The notes: a model not told the origin generated them from the letters alone. A stretch of DNA of 54,266 bases from CAXBNV01 sp963977185 (GCA_963977185.1 CAXBNV010000009.1:1-54266), one strand, 5' to 3'. Counted from the first letter of the stretch, positions 35,026 to 45,380 are shown. Made by a program: numbers and translations.

Positions 35026-37891
35026 ATAATCTTGTTTCACCTGCTTTACTCTCTATATTTTCTATACACCTATTACATAGCTCAGAGTGATTAGAGTTAT
35101 TACCAACACTTTCTCTATAATGCCAACATCTTACGCATTTTTTAGACTGAGAATTAGAAACTAATACTGCTAATGCATTTTCTTCTATTACAGTTAAATT
35201 ATCATGAGCTTTATTATGCTGTTCTAAATCTTGATAGTTAAATATCTTGGCTGTAGATGTGATTAAAACAAATCTCAATTCATCATCTAATTTATTTAAA
35301 ATATTATATAATTTATCAGATAAAAATAATTTAACTTCAGCTTGTAGTGATGAACCAACATGGCCTTGTGCTCTTAAAGCCTCTATTTGTTTATTAACTT
35401 TATCTTTTATTTTTGCTATTTCAAGCCATTCGTCAAAAGATATTTTATCTTGCTTTATATCAGCTTTTTCAAGAATATTAGTTATTTCTTTTGACCATGT
35501 ATTTAAAAACACAGACTCAGGCTTATCTTTAGACGCTGGAATAAAGCTCCAAATTTCTTCTGCTGTAAAGCTTAATATTGGTGCAATTAATTTAACTAAA
35601 GACTGAATAATATAATATATTGCTGTTTGAGACGAGCGTCTTCCAATGCTATCAGTTGCCATCGTATATTGTCTGTCTTTAATAATATCTAAAAAGAAAC
35701 TTCCCATGTCTATTGAGCAAAAATTATGAATTTTTTGATACACTGCATGAAAATTATAGTTTTCATACTCATTTAAAACTTCTTTTTGCAATTTTTGCAT
35801 ACATTTTAATGCCCATTTATCAATTTCAAGCATTTCACTATATTCAACTTTGTGTTCATTAAAGTCAAAATCATGCAAATTAGCTAATAAATATCTAGCG
35901 GTGTTTCTAATTCTTCTGTAAATATCAGAAACTCTTTTTAAAATTTCCTGGCTCACTGTCATCTCTGAACGATAATCTGCAGCTGCAACCCAAAGCCTTA
36001 AAACATCAGCACCAAGCTTACTAAATACATCTTTAGGAGCTATAACATTACCTAATGATTTTGACATCTTCTTACCATTAGCATCAACAACAAATCCGTG
36101 AGTTATTACTTGATTATAAGGTGCTCTATTATATATAGCAGATGATGTTAATAACGAAGACCCAAACCATCCTCTATGTTGATCAGAGCCTTCCAAATAT
36201 AAATCAGCAGGCCATTTAAGATCTTTATTTTCTCTTAAAACAAAATCATGAGTAACACCTGAATCAAACCACACATCTAAAGTATCATTTGATTTATCAT
36301 AATTATTTGCATCGGGACCTAACAATTCCATCGTATCAAGTTGATACCAAGCTTCTATTCCTTCTTGCTCTACTTTACTTGCAACTTTATCAAAAATTTC
36401 TAATGTTTGATCATGAAGTTTACCTGTTTCTTTATGGTAAAAAACTGGAATTGGTACACACCAAGTTCTTTGCCTTGAAATACACCAGTCTGGACGCGAC
36501 TCAACCATTTTATATATTCTGTCTTCACCCCAGTTTGGGATCCATTTAGTATCTTTTATGGCTTTAAGAGCAGTTTGTCTTAAATCATTTTTTTCCATCC
36601 CAACAAACCACTGTGGAGTTGCTCTAAATATAATTGGAGACTTATGGCGCCAGCAATGTGGGTAGCTATGATTTAACTCAGAATAATATACTAACTTTCC
36701 TAAATCTTTTAAAGTTTCAACAACTACAGGATTTGCTTTAAAAACATGCATGCCAGCAACGTAAGGAACTTCAGCACTAAAGCATCCATTGGCTCCAACT
36801 TCATGCTCTAGTGGCAACTTATACTTAACTCCCAATATGTAATCATCTGGACCATGTCCAGGTGCCGTATGCACGCATCCTGTACCATCATCACAAGTTA
36901 CATGATCGCCCAAAACAACTGGTACTGTTTTATCCAAAAAGGGATGTTGCAACATTAGATGCTCTAAATCGGCACCATTTGCTTTTCCAATAATTTCATA
37001 ATTATCTAAACCATATAAGCTTGCAAGCTTGTTTAACAAATCTTCAGCAACAATTAAATACTCATTCTTATCTGTTTTAACCAAAACATATGTAAATTTA
37101 TGACTTAATGCAACAGCTTCATTTGAAGGTAAAGTCCAAGGAGTTGTTGTCCAAATAACAAATGAAATATTGTTTATATTCTCATTGTCTACTTTAAAAA
37201 CCCCTAAAGCTTTATTTAAATCATTTTCTATAATATCAAATTTAACATGAATCGATGGCGATTTTTTATCTTGATATTCAACTTCTGCTTCAGCTAATGA
37301 GGACTTGCAATCTATGCACCAATGTACAGGCTTATAGCCTTTGATAATATAATCTTTAGCAAAAAGTTTTTTCAAAAATCTAATTATATTCGCTTCGCTT
37401 TTATAATCCATGCTTAAATATGGATTATCCCAATCACCAAAAACACCTAGCCTTATAAAATCTTGTTTTTGCTGCTCTACTTGCTTAGCTGCAAAATTAC
37501 GACATTCTTTTCTAAAATCTTGGAAACTTAATTTAACTCCAGGCTTTCCTTTTTTCTTCTCTATTTCACGCTCAATAGGCAAACCATGACAATCCCATCC
37601 AGGAACATAAGGACTATCATAACCGCTAAAAGTTTTATATTTTATTATAATATCTTTTAAAATTTTATTAACTGAATGGCCTAAATGAATGGCTCCGTTT
37701 GCATAAGGAGGACCGTCATGTAAAATAAATTTTTCACATCCTTTTGAAAAGTCTCTAATTTTTTGATAAATATTATTTTCTTGCCATTTTTTAATAACTT
37801 CTGGCTCTTTATTAGCCAAATTAGCTTTCATGGAAAAAGCTGTTTTAGGTAAATTTATAGTATCTTTGTAATCTTGTTTTATATCAGTCAT
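35018..37891 (-). CDS. ileS: Isoleucyl-tRNA synthetase
   Basis: Charges tRNA-Ile. The 957-residue protein is the bacterial form with HLGH at 69-72 (GPPYANGAIHLGHS), the editing CP1 domain, the KMSKSLGN loop near 600, and a C-terminal zinc ribbon CVRCWHYRES followed by CNRCIENI. The first ATG overlaps the ribF stop by four bases, so translation is coupled. Confidence 0.97.
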
Positions 37892-38850
37892 TGTATAATC
37901 TCTTTACTATTCTCTTTTACACCTAATATAGTTTTAGCTTTATAAACATCTTTACTAATATTAAGTTTCAACTCATCTAAATTTGCAAATTTTTGCTCAT
38001 CACGAATTTTAGCCACAAATTCTACATAAAGCTCCATACCATATAAATCTTTAGCATAATCAAAAAGATAAACTTCTAAAAGTGGCTTTTTATTTTTATC
38101 AATAGTTGGTCTAACACCCCAACTTGCAACACCTGGCACTACATTATTATTGATTTTAACTTTAACTGCAAATATTCCAGAAAGCTTAATTAATTTTTTA
38201 TCTTTAATATAAATATTAGCTGTAGGAAACCCTAATTCACGCCCTAAACCCAGACCTTTAATAACTTTACCGTAAACTCCAAAATTACGACCTAATAACT
38301 TAGAACATAATTCTAATTTATCTTTTCTCAATAACTCTCTGATAGTTGTACTACTTATTCTTAATGGGTCATTTTCTAAAATAGAATTTATACTATCCAT
38401 TTTAGATACTTTAAAATCATATTTATTTCCTTGAGATTTTAGTAAATCATAATCACCCTGTCTTTGATAACCAAATCTAAAATCATCCCCTACTAATAAA
38501 TACTTAGTCTTTAATTTATTTACTAAAATATCTTTAATGAAATCATGGGCATTAATCTTTGCAAAATTCTGATTAAATTTTAAAACGACTAAATAATCGA
38601 CATTAAAACTTTCAAGTAACTTATATTTTTCTTTAAAGCTAGATATTTTAAAACTATTTATTTTATTAAAAAAATCATAAGGATAAGGCTCAAAAGTAAT
38701 AACTATACTTTGTAAATTATTTAACTTTGCAACTCGTCCCATTTTTTTTAAAATATTTTGATGCCCAAGATGTATACCATCAAAATTACCAATAGTTACA
38801 CTTGAATTTTTCTTCAGATTTAAATATTTAATATTTCTAATAATTTTCAT
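37888..38850 (-). CDS. ribF: Bifunctional riboflavin kinase / FAD synthetase
   Basis: Makes FMN and then FAD from riboflavin. The 320-residue protein has the N-terminal nucleotidyltransferase motif TIGNFDGIHLGHQNI, VGDDFRFGYQRQGD, ISSTTIRELL, and the C-terminal kinase domain GRELGFPTANI. The ATG at 38850 is preferred to the TTG two codons upstream; the gene start overlaps the murJ end by 14 bases. FAD from it would supply Phr. Confidence 0.95.
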   Translation of the reverse strand: MKIIRNIKYLNLKKNSSVTIGNFDGIHLGHQNILKKMGRVAKLNNLQSIVITFEPYPYDFFNKINSFKISSFKEKYKLLESFNVDYLVVLKFNQNFAKINAHDFIKDILVNKLKTKYLLVGDDFRFGYQRQGDYDLLKSQGNKYDFKVSKMDSINSILENDPLRISSTTIRELLRKDKLELCSKLLGRNFGVYGKVIKGLGLGRELGFPTANIYIKDKKLIKLSGIFAVKVKINNNVVPGVASWGVRPTIDKNKKPLLEVYLFDYAKDLYGMELYVEFVAKIRDEQKFANLDELKLNISKDVYKAKTILGVKENSKEIIQ

Positions 38851-40450
38851 GTTCAACTAGTAAAAACCTTTTAACTTTAAAGCCAATTAAATGTAACACT
38901 ATAAAATAGCTTACGCCATAAAATATAATTAAAGAAAACAAACTTAAAATTCGCATCATAACTTTCATTTCAAACCAAACCGCAATACTAGGGCTTAAAT
39001 AAGCTGCAGCTAAAAATACTATTAAATTAGCAAATAACATTTTTAATAAAAAATCTACCCACCCAGATTGAAATTTAAAAACTTGCTGTTTATACAAATA
39101 AAGCATTAATAAAAAAGCGTTAAGCACCGAAGAAATACTTACTGCCAAAGCAAGTCCAACGTGCTGCAAAAATTGCATTAAAATTAAACTTAAAATGATA
39201 TTACTAACCATTGATACAGCCGCTATTTTAACAGGAGTTTTAGTATTTTTTTGCGCATAAAAAGCAGATGCTAAAATTTTAATAAAAATAAAGGCTAAAA
39301 GACCTAAAGAATAAGCCTTTAAAGATGCTCCTGCTTGAATTACATCAAATTGTGTAAATTTACCATAATTAAATAAAGAAATTAACAATGGTTCTGATAA
39401 TAAAAATAAACCTAGAGCTGCAGGTGTTGCTATCAAAAAGACTACTCTTAAAGCCCAATCAACACTAAAGCTAAACTTAGTTAAATCATCTTTAGCATAG
39501 GCTCTTGATAAGTGAGGCAATACAACAGTTGCAAGAGCAACTCCAAAAATCCCCAAAGGAAACTGCATTAATCTGTCACTATAATACAACCAAGTAACAC
39601 TACCTTTTGGCAAAAAAGAAGCGAAAACTGTATCAAATAAAAGACTTATCTGTGCAACCGATACTCCAAACAAGGCTGGCGCCATTTTTGATAAAATCAA
39701 TTTAACTCCTGGAAGATCGCCTGTCAGACTAAATTTTGGAAAATGTCTAATTCTGGCAATAAATGGCAATTGAAATATTAACTGCAACACACCGCCAATA
39801 GTTACAGCCCATGCAAGAGCAATGACTCCTTGGCTGACATAATCTGTAAAAAATAAAGCTCCTATAATTAAAGAAATATTTAATAAAACAGGTGTAATAG
39901 CAGGAATCACAAATCTATCATAAGTATTTAAAACACTACTTATAAAAGCTGTAAGAGATATTAAAAATATATAAGGCAAGGTGATTCGCAGCATATATAC
40001 CACTAAATCATAACGCTCTCCATCAGCATCAAACCCTGGAGCATATATTCTTGCAATATATGGAGCAAAAATAATTCCTAATACAGTTATTATTGCTAAA
40101 ACTAAAGCTAAAATTCCACAAGTATTATCTATCAAAATCTGTGTTGCATTTTTATCTTTATTCATTCGATAATCAGATAAAATAGGTATAAAAGCTTGCG
40201 AGAATGCCCCTTCTGCAAATAATCTTCGCAAAAAATTAGGTATTTTAAAAGCAACTAAAAAAGCATCATAAGCAGGCGATGCTCCAAACACATGAGCACA
40301 AATCATATCTCTTATAAAACCAAAAATTCGAGATATAAACGTCATGCTACCAACAGACGCAGCAGTCCTAGAAAGACTCTTGGTTTTTTTTACATTTTGA
40401 ACTTTATTCATATCTTGAGCTGTCATAGATATATTTTCATTATTATTCAT
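38837..40450 (-). CDS. murJ: Lipid II flippase MurJ
   Basis: Flips lipid II across the inner membrane for peptidoglycan synthesis. The 537-residue MOP-superfamily protein has about 14 membrane helices and conserved FISRIFGFIRDMICAHVFGA, FKIPNFLRRLFAEGAFSQAF and a SDRLMQFPLGIFGVALATVVLPHL segment. First gene of murJ-ribF-ileS-lspA, divergent from rpsT. Confidence 0.96.
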   Translation of the reverse strand: MNNNENISMTAQDMNKVQNVKKTKSLSRTAASVGSMTFISRIFGFIRDMICAHVFGASPAYDAFLVAFKIPNFLRRLFAEGAFSQAFIPILSDYRMNKDKNATQILIDNTCGILALVLAIITVLGIIFAPYIARIYAPGFDADGERYDLVVYMLRITLPYIFLISLTAFISSVLNTYDRFVIPAITPVLLNISLIIGALFFTDYVSQGVIALAWAVTIGGVLQLIFQLPFIARIRHFPKFSLTGDLPGVKLILSKMAPALFGVSVAQISLLFDTVFASFLPKGSVTWLYYSDRLMQFPLGIFGVALATVVLPHLSRAYAKDDLTKFSFSVDWALRVVFLIATPAALGLFLLSEPLLISLFNYGKFTQFDVIQAGASLKAYSLGLLAFIFIKILASAFYAQKNTKTPVKIAAVSMVSNIILSLILMQFLQHVGLALAVSISSVLNAFLLMLYLYKQQVFKFQSGWVDFLLKMLFANLIVFLAAAYLSPSIAVWFEMKVMMRILSLFSLIIFYGVSYFIVLHLIGFKVKRFLLVEHENY

Positions 40451-40469
40451 ATTTATTTATAAGCAAAAC

Positions 40470-40498
40470 TTGACATTTAATATAATCAGAGGCATATT
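40470..40498 (+). promoter_or_regulatory. Promoter of rpsT
   Basis: TTGACA (40470-40475) is a perfect -35, and CATATT (40493-40498) follows after 17 bases. A TATAAT also lies at 40481-40486. The leader to the GTG would be about 65 bases. Confidence 0.55.
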
Positions 40499-40570
40499 TA
40501 TCGTTTATTATTTCATATTAAAATTTATTTTTATTCTAGATTATTATAAATATATTCAGGAGTTTAACAA

Positions 40571-40840
40571 GTGGCAAATACAGCACAAGCCAGAAAAAGA
40601 GTAAGACAAGCAGAAAAAAGTCGTCTTCATAATGCAAGTAGACGTTCAGCGCTTAGAACTTACATTAAAAAAGTAAAATATGCCCTTAAAGAAAATGATG
40701 CAGTTACAGCTGAAGAAGCTTTCAAAAAAGCTGTACCTTATATTGACAGAATGGCGACTAAAAACATTATTCATAAGAATAAAGCAGCTAGATATAAAAG
40801 CCGTTTAAATGCTCAAATTAAAGCACTTAAATTAGCTTAA
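40571..40840 (+). CDS. rpsT: 30S ribosomal protein S20
   Basis: Binds 16S rRNA early in 30S assembly. The 89-residue basic protein begins MANTAQARKRVRQAEKSR and shows IDRMATKNIIHKNKAARYKSRL. The start is GTG, set by CAGGAG about eight bases upstream. rpsT of E. coli also uses a non-ATG start. Divergent from murJ as in many relatives. Confidence 0.96.
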   Translation: MANTAQARKRVRQAEKSRLHNASRRSALRTYIKKVKYALKENDAVTAEEAFKKAVPYIDRMATKNIIHKNKAARYKSRLNAQIKALKLA

Positions 40841-40856
40841 TAAAACAAAATAGAAG

Positions 40857-40892
40857 ATCTCGCCTGTATTAAATACTTAGCGAGATTTTTTT
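40857..40892 (+). terminator. Intrinsic terminator of rpsT
   Basis: ATCTCGC (40857-40863) pairs with GCGAGAT (40880-40886) and a further inner pairing GTATT/AATAC exists; a T-run follows to 40892. Confidence 0.85.
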
Positions 40893-40908
40893 GAATTTTT
40901 TATTATTT

Positions 40909-41019
40909 TTATCCCATAGAATATCTTCGAACTTCATCATGTTGAACATATGTCATAGGATTAGTTAATCTTTTGATTCCATCGTCAACATAAGAACGAT
41001 AATCTTCTTTTTCAGTCAA
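40909..41019 (-). pseudogene. Short orphan reading frame, possible antitoxin-like remnant
   Basis: A 36-codon minus-strand frame from a TTG at 41019, reading TEKEDYRSYVDDGIKRLTNP and ending VRRYSMG; a stop precedes it by four codons. The acidic/basic helix then a QHDEV stretch recalls C-terminal ends of small ParD/RHH-type antitoxins, but this is a weak likeness. It has no ribosome site and no toxin partner. I list it as an unexplained relic. Confidence 0.25.
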
Positions 41020-41040
41020 GTAATCAATCGTTCACACATC

Positions 41041-41253
41041 TTATAATGTATGCAAAACTGGCAATTTAAGATATAACGATAAAATCAACAGTAAAAACAA
41101 TGTAATAGTAAAACCTATTCTGTAAGATAATGATTTAACCGCTTGTTTATTCGATTTTTGATCTTTAAATAAATATAAAAAAGCTCTAAATAAATTGTAA
41201 ACAGCAACTAAAAAAAGTATTATTATTAAAATTTTCAAGTACATAACTAACAT
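41041..41253 (-). CDS. Twin transmembrane protein, DUF2909
   Basis: A 70-residue protein with two hydrophobic helices (LKILIIILFLVAVYNLFRAF and GFTITLFLLLILSLYLKL) separated by a polar loop. Small twin-TM proteins of this kind lie next to surf1 in cytochrome oxidase clusters of gammaproteobacteria, which is why I name DUF2909. Divergent from surf1 with 24 bases between starts, so the two share a promoter region. Confidence 0.7.
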   Translation of the reverse strand: MLVMYLKILIIILFLVAVYNLFRAFLYLFKDQKSNKQAVKSLSYRIGFTITLFLLLILSLYLKLPVLHTL

Positions 41254-41277
41254 TTACACCTTAAAAAATAGAACATA

Positions 41278-42066
41278 ATGGCAAAAACAAATTTTTATAA
41301 CAAAAAACTCGCTTATTTAACTGCGTTTACTCTATTCTTTTTAGTAGTTTTCGTCAAGCTAGGCTTTTGGCAAATAACAAGAGCTGATGAGAAAGAAGCT
41401 TTATATAAAGACATATATTCAAACAAGCAAATATATCAAAACATTCAAGATATAAATCAACTTAAAAGTTTAAAAAATTATAATAAAGTTAAACTTTCAG
41501 GTCATTTTGATTTTGACCATTCTTTTGTTATTCCTGATCAGATATACAATCATAAATTAGGAAGTAATATTATTACGCCTTTTATATTAAATAAAAAAAA
41601 TAATGAGCTAAAAAATAATTCTTTAAATATTGTGTTAATTAATAGAGGATTTATAGACAATAATAAGAATAATAATCAAAATTTAATCGAACATATTACA
41701 GAACAACAATATATAGTAAAAGGCATGCTTTTAGCCCCTAAATCAAAATTTATTCTTGGTAATAATTTATTAAGTAATGAAAAAGATATCTATCCTCTAA
41801 AAATTCAATATATTGATATTAATTTAATAAATAATTTATTTACAACAAATTTACATAACAAATTTAATTTAAATAACCAAATATTATTATTAGATGATAT
41901 AGAGTTACAAGATAATATTAAAGAGCAGATCTTATTTGAGAAAAATTGGAACTTTATAAATACAACTCCTGAAAAACATATAGGCTATGCAATACAATGG
42001 TTTATTATGGCTTTTGTTTTGGCAGTAATGTATATATATGCTGTTATAAAATTTAAGAAAAATTAA
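41278..42066 (+). CDS. SURF1-like cytochrome oxidase assembly protein
   Basis: Needed for heme A insertion into subunit I of aa3-type oxidases. The 262-residue protein has an N-terminal membrane helix, the conserved LGFWQITRADEKEAL-type segment, VKLSGHFDFDHSF (conserved GxFD), NRGFI, and a second helix at the end with HIGYAIQWFIMAFVLAVMYIY, all of which are SURF1 hallmarks. The long asparagine-rich middle is likely compositional bias. The cox15-ctaB-sco genes follow. Confidence 0.9.
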   Translation: MAKTNFYNKKLAYLTAFTLFFLVVFVKLGFWQITRADEKEALYKDIYSNKQIYQNIQDINQLKSLKNYNKVKLSGHFDFDHSFVIPDQIYNHKLGSNIITPFILNKKNNELKNNSLNIVLINRGFIDNNKNNNQNLIEHITEQQYIVKGMLLAPKSKFILGNNLLSNEKDIYPLKIQYIDINLINNLFTTNLHNKFNLNNQILLLDDIELQDNIKEQILFEKNWNFINTTPEKHIGYAIQWFIMAFVLAVMYIYAVIKFKKN

Positions 42067-42112
42067 TATATTACAAAAAACTTCTTATAACTTAAAAAAC
42101 CATCTGTTTTAT

Positions 42113-42193
42113 TAAAGCTCATCGAAATCTTTTTGTGCAAACTAAAGTTTGCCATTTTCTTTGCAAAAGAAAATTATTTATTCGCTTCGCCCA
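42113..42193 (+). repeat. Dispersed hairpin repeat, copy 1
   Basis: GCAAACT (42137-42143) and AGTTTGC (42146-42152) form a hairpin followed by CATTTTCTTTGCAAAAGAAA and then TTATTTATTCGC. A similar second half (CTTTACAAAAGAAAAAATAT followed by TTATTCGC) and a preceding hairpin occur at 52270-52345. It lies in the 150-base gap after surf1. Confidence 0.6.
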
Positions 42194-42202
42194 GGTTTAT
42201 GT

Positions 42203-42208
42203 TATAAT
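42203..42208 (+). promoter_or_regulatory. Candidate -10 for a nearly leaderless gene start
   Basis: A perfect TATAAT at 42203-42208 ends only eight bases before the ATG at 42217, so its transcript would be leaderless. The -35 is poor (TTCGCT at 42181, 16 bases away), and falls inside the end of the dispersed repeat. Confidence 0.35.
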
Positions 42209-42216
42209 ATCGCCCT

Positions 42217-42831
42217 ATGAAGTACACCAGCTATATGCCTGATAAAAACAAAATAACCTTAATTCTTATATTAATATTTACTATAAGTCCATTTTTTATG
42301 GCTAAATATATATATGATCATCAGGAGTTATTAGACAAAACTAAAACCACAAGTAAAGGGCATTTAATATCCCAGAATAAAATATTTAATATATCTAATT
42401 TAGATTTAAAAAATTCCACAGTAAAATCAACAAGTACTATGGATTGGGTAGATAATAAATGGCATCTTTTATATTTTCCTGAAAATAATAAAATTAATAA
42501 TGAGATTATTAATACTCTTCAGAATGTAAATATAGCTCTTGGAAAAAATGAATCTCGCTTGCAAAGAGTTATTATTACAACAAGTGATGATAATCTTAAT
42601 GTTGGCAATATCCCTAATTCTCAAAAATTTCTTAGCTTAAAACAAATTTCAAAAAATAATAAAAACAATCTTTATCTAAAATTTAATATTTTAGAATATC
42701 AAGATACTATATGGATTGCTGATCCTTTAGGTAATGTAATGCTTTACTATACTCAACCTTTTGATCAACATAAATTTAAGGATATATTAGCAGACTTAAA
42801 AAAACTACTGTCAATATCCATCATAGGCTAG
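42217..42831 (+). CDS. Membrane-anchored protein of the oxidase assembly cluster
   Basis: A 204-residue protein with one N-terminal helix (LILILIFTISPFFMAKYIYD) and a periplasmic domain that includes KWHLLYFPENN near 90 and WIADPLGNVMLYYTQPFD near 175. Thioredoxin-like ends of this form (LVDPLGNxMLxY) are seen in the unnamed proteins between surf1 and cox15 in Pseudomonas and Legionella, so it is the positional counterpart. No CxxC motif is present. It overlaps no gene and ends six bases before cox15. Confidence 0.65.
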   Translation: MKYTSYMPDKNKITLILILIFTISPFFMAKYIYDHQELLDKTKTTSKGHLISQNKIFNISNLDLKNSTVKSTSTMDWVDNKWHLLYFPENNKINNEIINTLQNVNIALGKNESRLQRVIITTSDDNLNVGNIPNSQKFLSLKQISKNNKNNLYLKFNILEYQDTIWIADPLGNVMLYYTQPFDQHKFKDILADLKKLLSISIIG

Positions 42832-42837
42832 TTAATT

Positions 42838-43827
42838 ATGAATATCAGAAAAGTTTTAATTTCTATTAGTATATTACTTGCTATTACGGTAATCGCTATT
42901 GGCTCTTATACAAGACTTACTCACGCAGGACTTGGGTGCCCTGATTGGCCTGGCTGTTATGGTCATGCAACTGTTGCTCAAATTCATAATGATACGATTG
43001 CAAACTTAAATATTGATACGACAAAAGCTTGGACAGAAATGGTTCATAGATATTTTGCAGGATCATTAGCTTTACTAATTGTTGCTATTGGATTTTTAAA
43101 TTTTCGTCAAAAAATTAATATCAAAACAACTATATTACTGTTAGTCACTATTGTTTTTCAAGCGTTACTAGGCATGTGGACTGTTACTTGGAAACTATTA
43201 CCCACTGTTGTAATGGCCCATTTACTTGGTGGTTTTTTGACTTTATCACTCTTATGGTTTCTATTACTAGATTCAACAAAAATGTCTTTTAATAGCAATC
43301 TAAAAATTTCAAAGTTCACTAAAATTTTCAGCTTAATAGCTCTAATTACAATCAGTATACAAATTATTTTAGGCGGTTGGACAAGCTCCAACTATGCAGC
43401 TCTTCCTTGTCTTGATTTCCCTACTTGTAATAATTATTTATTACCAAATTCTGATTTACTTAAGAATTTTACTACGGCTTTTAACCCTTTACATGCTATA
43501 GGTCCAAATTATCATGGGGGGCTTTTAGATTATAACTCTCGTGTTTTAATTCAATTAGTACACAGGCTGGGCGCATATATTAATTTTATTATTATTTTAA
43601 TTTTAATAGTTAGTAATTTTTATAATAAATATTATTTTAAAATAAATATTATTTTAATATCTTTATTAATTTTGCAAATATCTTTAGGTATCTTAAATGT
43701 TAAATTGTTTTTACCTGTATTTATTGCCGTATCTCATACAACTGTTGGAGTACTTTTATTACTGATAATAATAGCTTTAAATTATTTCAACCTATCTAAT
43801 AACTCAAATAAACAAAATACTATTTAA
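42838..43827 (+). CDS. Heme A synthase (COX15/CtaA)
   Basis: Oxidises the C8 methyl of heme O to the formyl of heme A, in the inner membrane. The 329-residue, eight-helix protein has the signature TRLTHAGLGCPDWPGCYGH near residue 25, heme-ligand His residues in EMVHRYFAGSLAL, VVMAHLLGGF, LVHRLGAYI and VSHTTVGV. Follows the previous gene by six bases, then ctaB after five. Confidence 0.95.
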   Translation: MNIRKVLISISILLAITVIAIGSYTRLTHAGLGCPDWPGCYGHATVAQIHNDTIANLNIDTTKAWTEMVHRYFAGSLALLIVAIGFLNFRQKINIKTTILLLVTIVFQALLGMWTVTWKLLPTVVMAHLLGGFLTLSLLWFLLLDSTKMSFNSNLKISKFTKIFSLIALITISIQIILGGWTSSNYAALPCLDFPTCNNYLLPNSDLLKNFTTAFNPLHAIGPNYHGGLLDYNSRVLIQLVHRLGAYINFIIILILIVSNFYNKYYFKINIILISLLILQISLGILNVKLFLPVFIAVSHTTVGVLLLLIIIALNYFNLSNNSNKQNTI

Positions 43828-43832
43828 ATAAA

Positions 43833-44726
43833 ATGAATATCTCCAACTCTATACATGAATACATAGCATTAACAAAACCTAGAGTTGTTATGTTAATGAT
43901 ATTAACAACTATAATAGGCATGATTTTAGCAATTAATTATGAAAATGCTCCTGTTGATCTTATAAAAGCCAGTTTATCTATAATCGGCATATTCTTTTTA
44001 GCATCTGCTGCAGCTATATTTAATCAGCTGGCCGATCAAAAAATAGACGCTATAATGCTTCGAACAAACAAAAGACCCCTTCCTCAAGGAACAATATCTA
44101 CTTATAACGCTTTCATATTTGGTCTTACTTTAACGATTATTGGTGTTAGCATTCTGTATTTTTATGTAAACTCTATAACAGCAATACTAACTTTCTTAAC
44201 TTTGATTGGTTATGCTGTTGTTTATACATTATTTTTGAAAAAACTAACTCCTCAAAATATTGTTATTGGCGGTATTGCAGGGGCAACTCCCCCATTATTA
44301 GGCTGGACTGCCATAACAAACTCTATTGCTGCTGAGCCATTATTACTAGTTTTAATTATTTTCGTTTGGACACCACCTCATTTTTGGGCACTAGCAATCT
44401 ATAGACATAAAGACTACAAAAATGCTAAAGTCCCGATGTTACCCATTACTCATGGCATAGAATATACCAAGCTAAATATTTTACTTTATACTGTGCTGAT
44501 GTGCGCTGTTACATATTTACCGTATTGTATCTATATGGGCGGTGTGTTTTATGCTATTTCTGTCAGTATATTAAATATAATCTTCTTATATTATAGTATT
44601 GCTCTTTATGTTATTAAAGATTATACAAAATATATAGAATATGCTGTAAAAACATTTAGATATTCAATTATATATCTAATGCTATTATTTATTTGCTTAT
44701 TAATTGATAACTTTATGATGTATTAA
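43833..44726 (+). CDS. ctaB: Protoheme IX farnesyltransferase (heme O synthase)
   Basis: Adds a farnesyl group to heme B to make heme O, the substrate of heme A synthase. The 297-residue UbiA-family protein has the polyprenyl diphosphate site NQLADQKIDAIMLRTNKRPL, GGIAGATPPLLGW, and the conserved FVWTPPHFWALAIYRHKDY. Lies between cox15 and sco. The synthesis line hemF to ctaB to cox15 is thus in this window except for hemG/hemH. Confidence 0.95.
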   Translation: MNISNSIHEYIALTKPRVVMLMILTTIIGMILAINYENAPVDLIKASLSIIGIFFLASAAAIFNQLADQKIDAIMLRTNKRPLPQGTISTYNAFIFGLTLTIIGVSILYFYVNSITAILTFLTLIGYAVVYTLFLKKLTPQNIVIGGIAGATPPLLGWTAITNSIAAEPLLLVLIIFVWTPPHFWALAIYRHKDYKNAKVPMLPITHGIEYTKLNILLYTVLMCAVTYLPYCIYMGGVFYAISVSILNIIFLYYSIALYVIKDYTKYIEYAVKTFRYSIIYLMLLFICLLIDNFMMY

Positions 44727-44729
44727 ATT

Positions 44730-45380
44730 ATGAAAAAACTACTGTATTTAATTATTATTATTATAGCTATAAGCGTTATTAGCTTTTTTGGTATTAAAAC
44801 TTATAAAAAAATGGCTGCAGCAAATATACCTATAGAAATAAATGGTTCTTACTTTGATAGCCCTAGACTTATTAGCCCTTTTTCTCTTAAAAAAGCTAGC
44901 GGCTTAAATTTTGATGATACTGACTTAATGAATAACTGGACTTTAATATTTTTTGGTTATACAAGATGCCCAGATATTTGCCCTGCTACTTTAAAAATCT
45001 TAGATAATCTTTATAGCAACCTTGAGAAAGACAAAAAAATAAACAAACAAGACTTGCCAGAAATAGTATTTATATCAGTAGATACAGATAGAGACGACTT
45101 TGAACAATTAAAAGATTTCACAGCTAGATTTAATAAAAATTTTAGTGGGATTACCGGTGAGAAAAATCAAATTGTTACTCTTGCAAAAAATCTTGGAGTT
45201 ATTTATAACAAGCTTTCAGTAGGAGAAAATCAAGAAAATTATTTGTTTGATCATAGCAGTACTATCTATGTAATCAATCCTAGAGGAGAGTTACAGGCGA
45301 TTTTCACAGCTCCACATAAGGCTGATGAATTAGCTCCTCAATATAAAAAAATAGTGAATAGATATAAGTTACTTTCATAA
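44730..45380 (+). CDS. SCO1/SenC copper chaperone for cytochrome oxidase
   Basis: Delivers copper to the CuA centre of oxidase subunit II. The 216-residue membrane-anchored protein has one helix (3-25), then the thioredoxin fold with CxxxC in GYTRCPDICPATL, VFISVDTDRDDFEQLKDF, and the copper-binding His in FDHSSTIYVINPRGEL. Only three bases after ctaB; last gene of the cluster. Confidence 0.94.
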   Translation: MKKLLYLIIIIIAISVISFFGIKTYKKMAAANIPIEINGSYFDSPRLISPFSLKKASGLNFDDTDLMNNWTLIFFGYTRCPDICPATLKILDNLYSNLEKDKKINKQDLPEIVFISVDTDRDDFEQLKDFTARFNKNFSGITGEKNQIVTLAKNLGVIYNKLSVGENQENYLFDHSSTIYVINPRGELQAIFTAPHKADELAPQYKKIVNRYKLLS

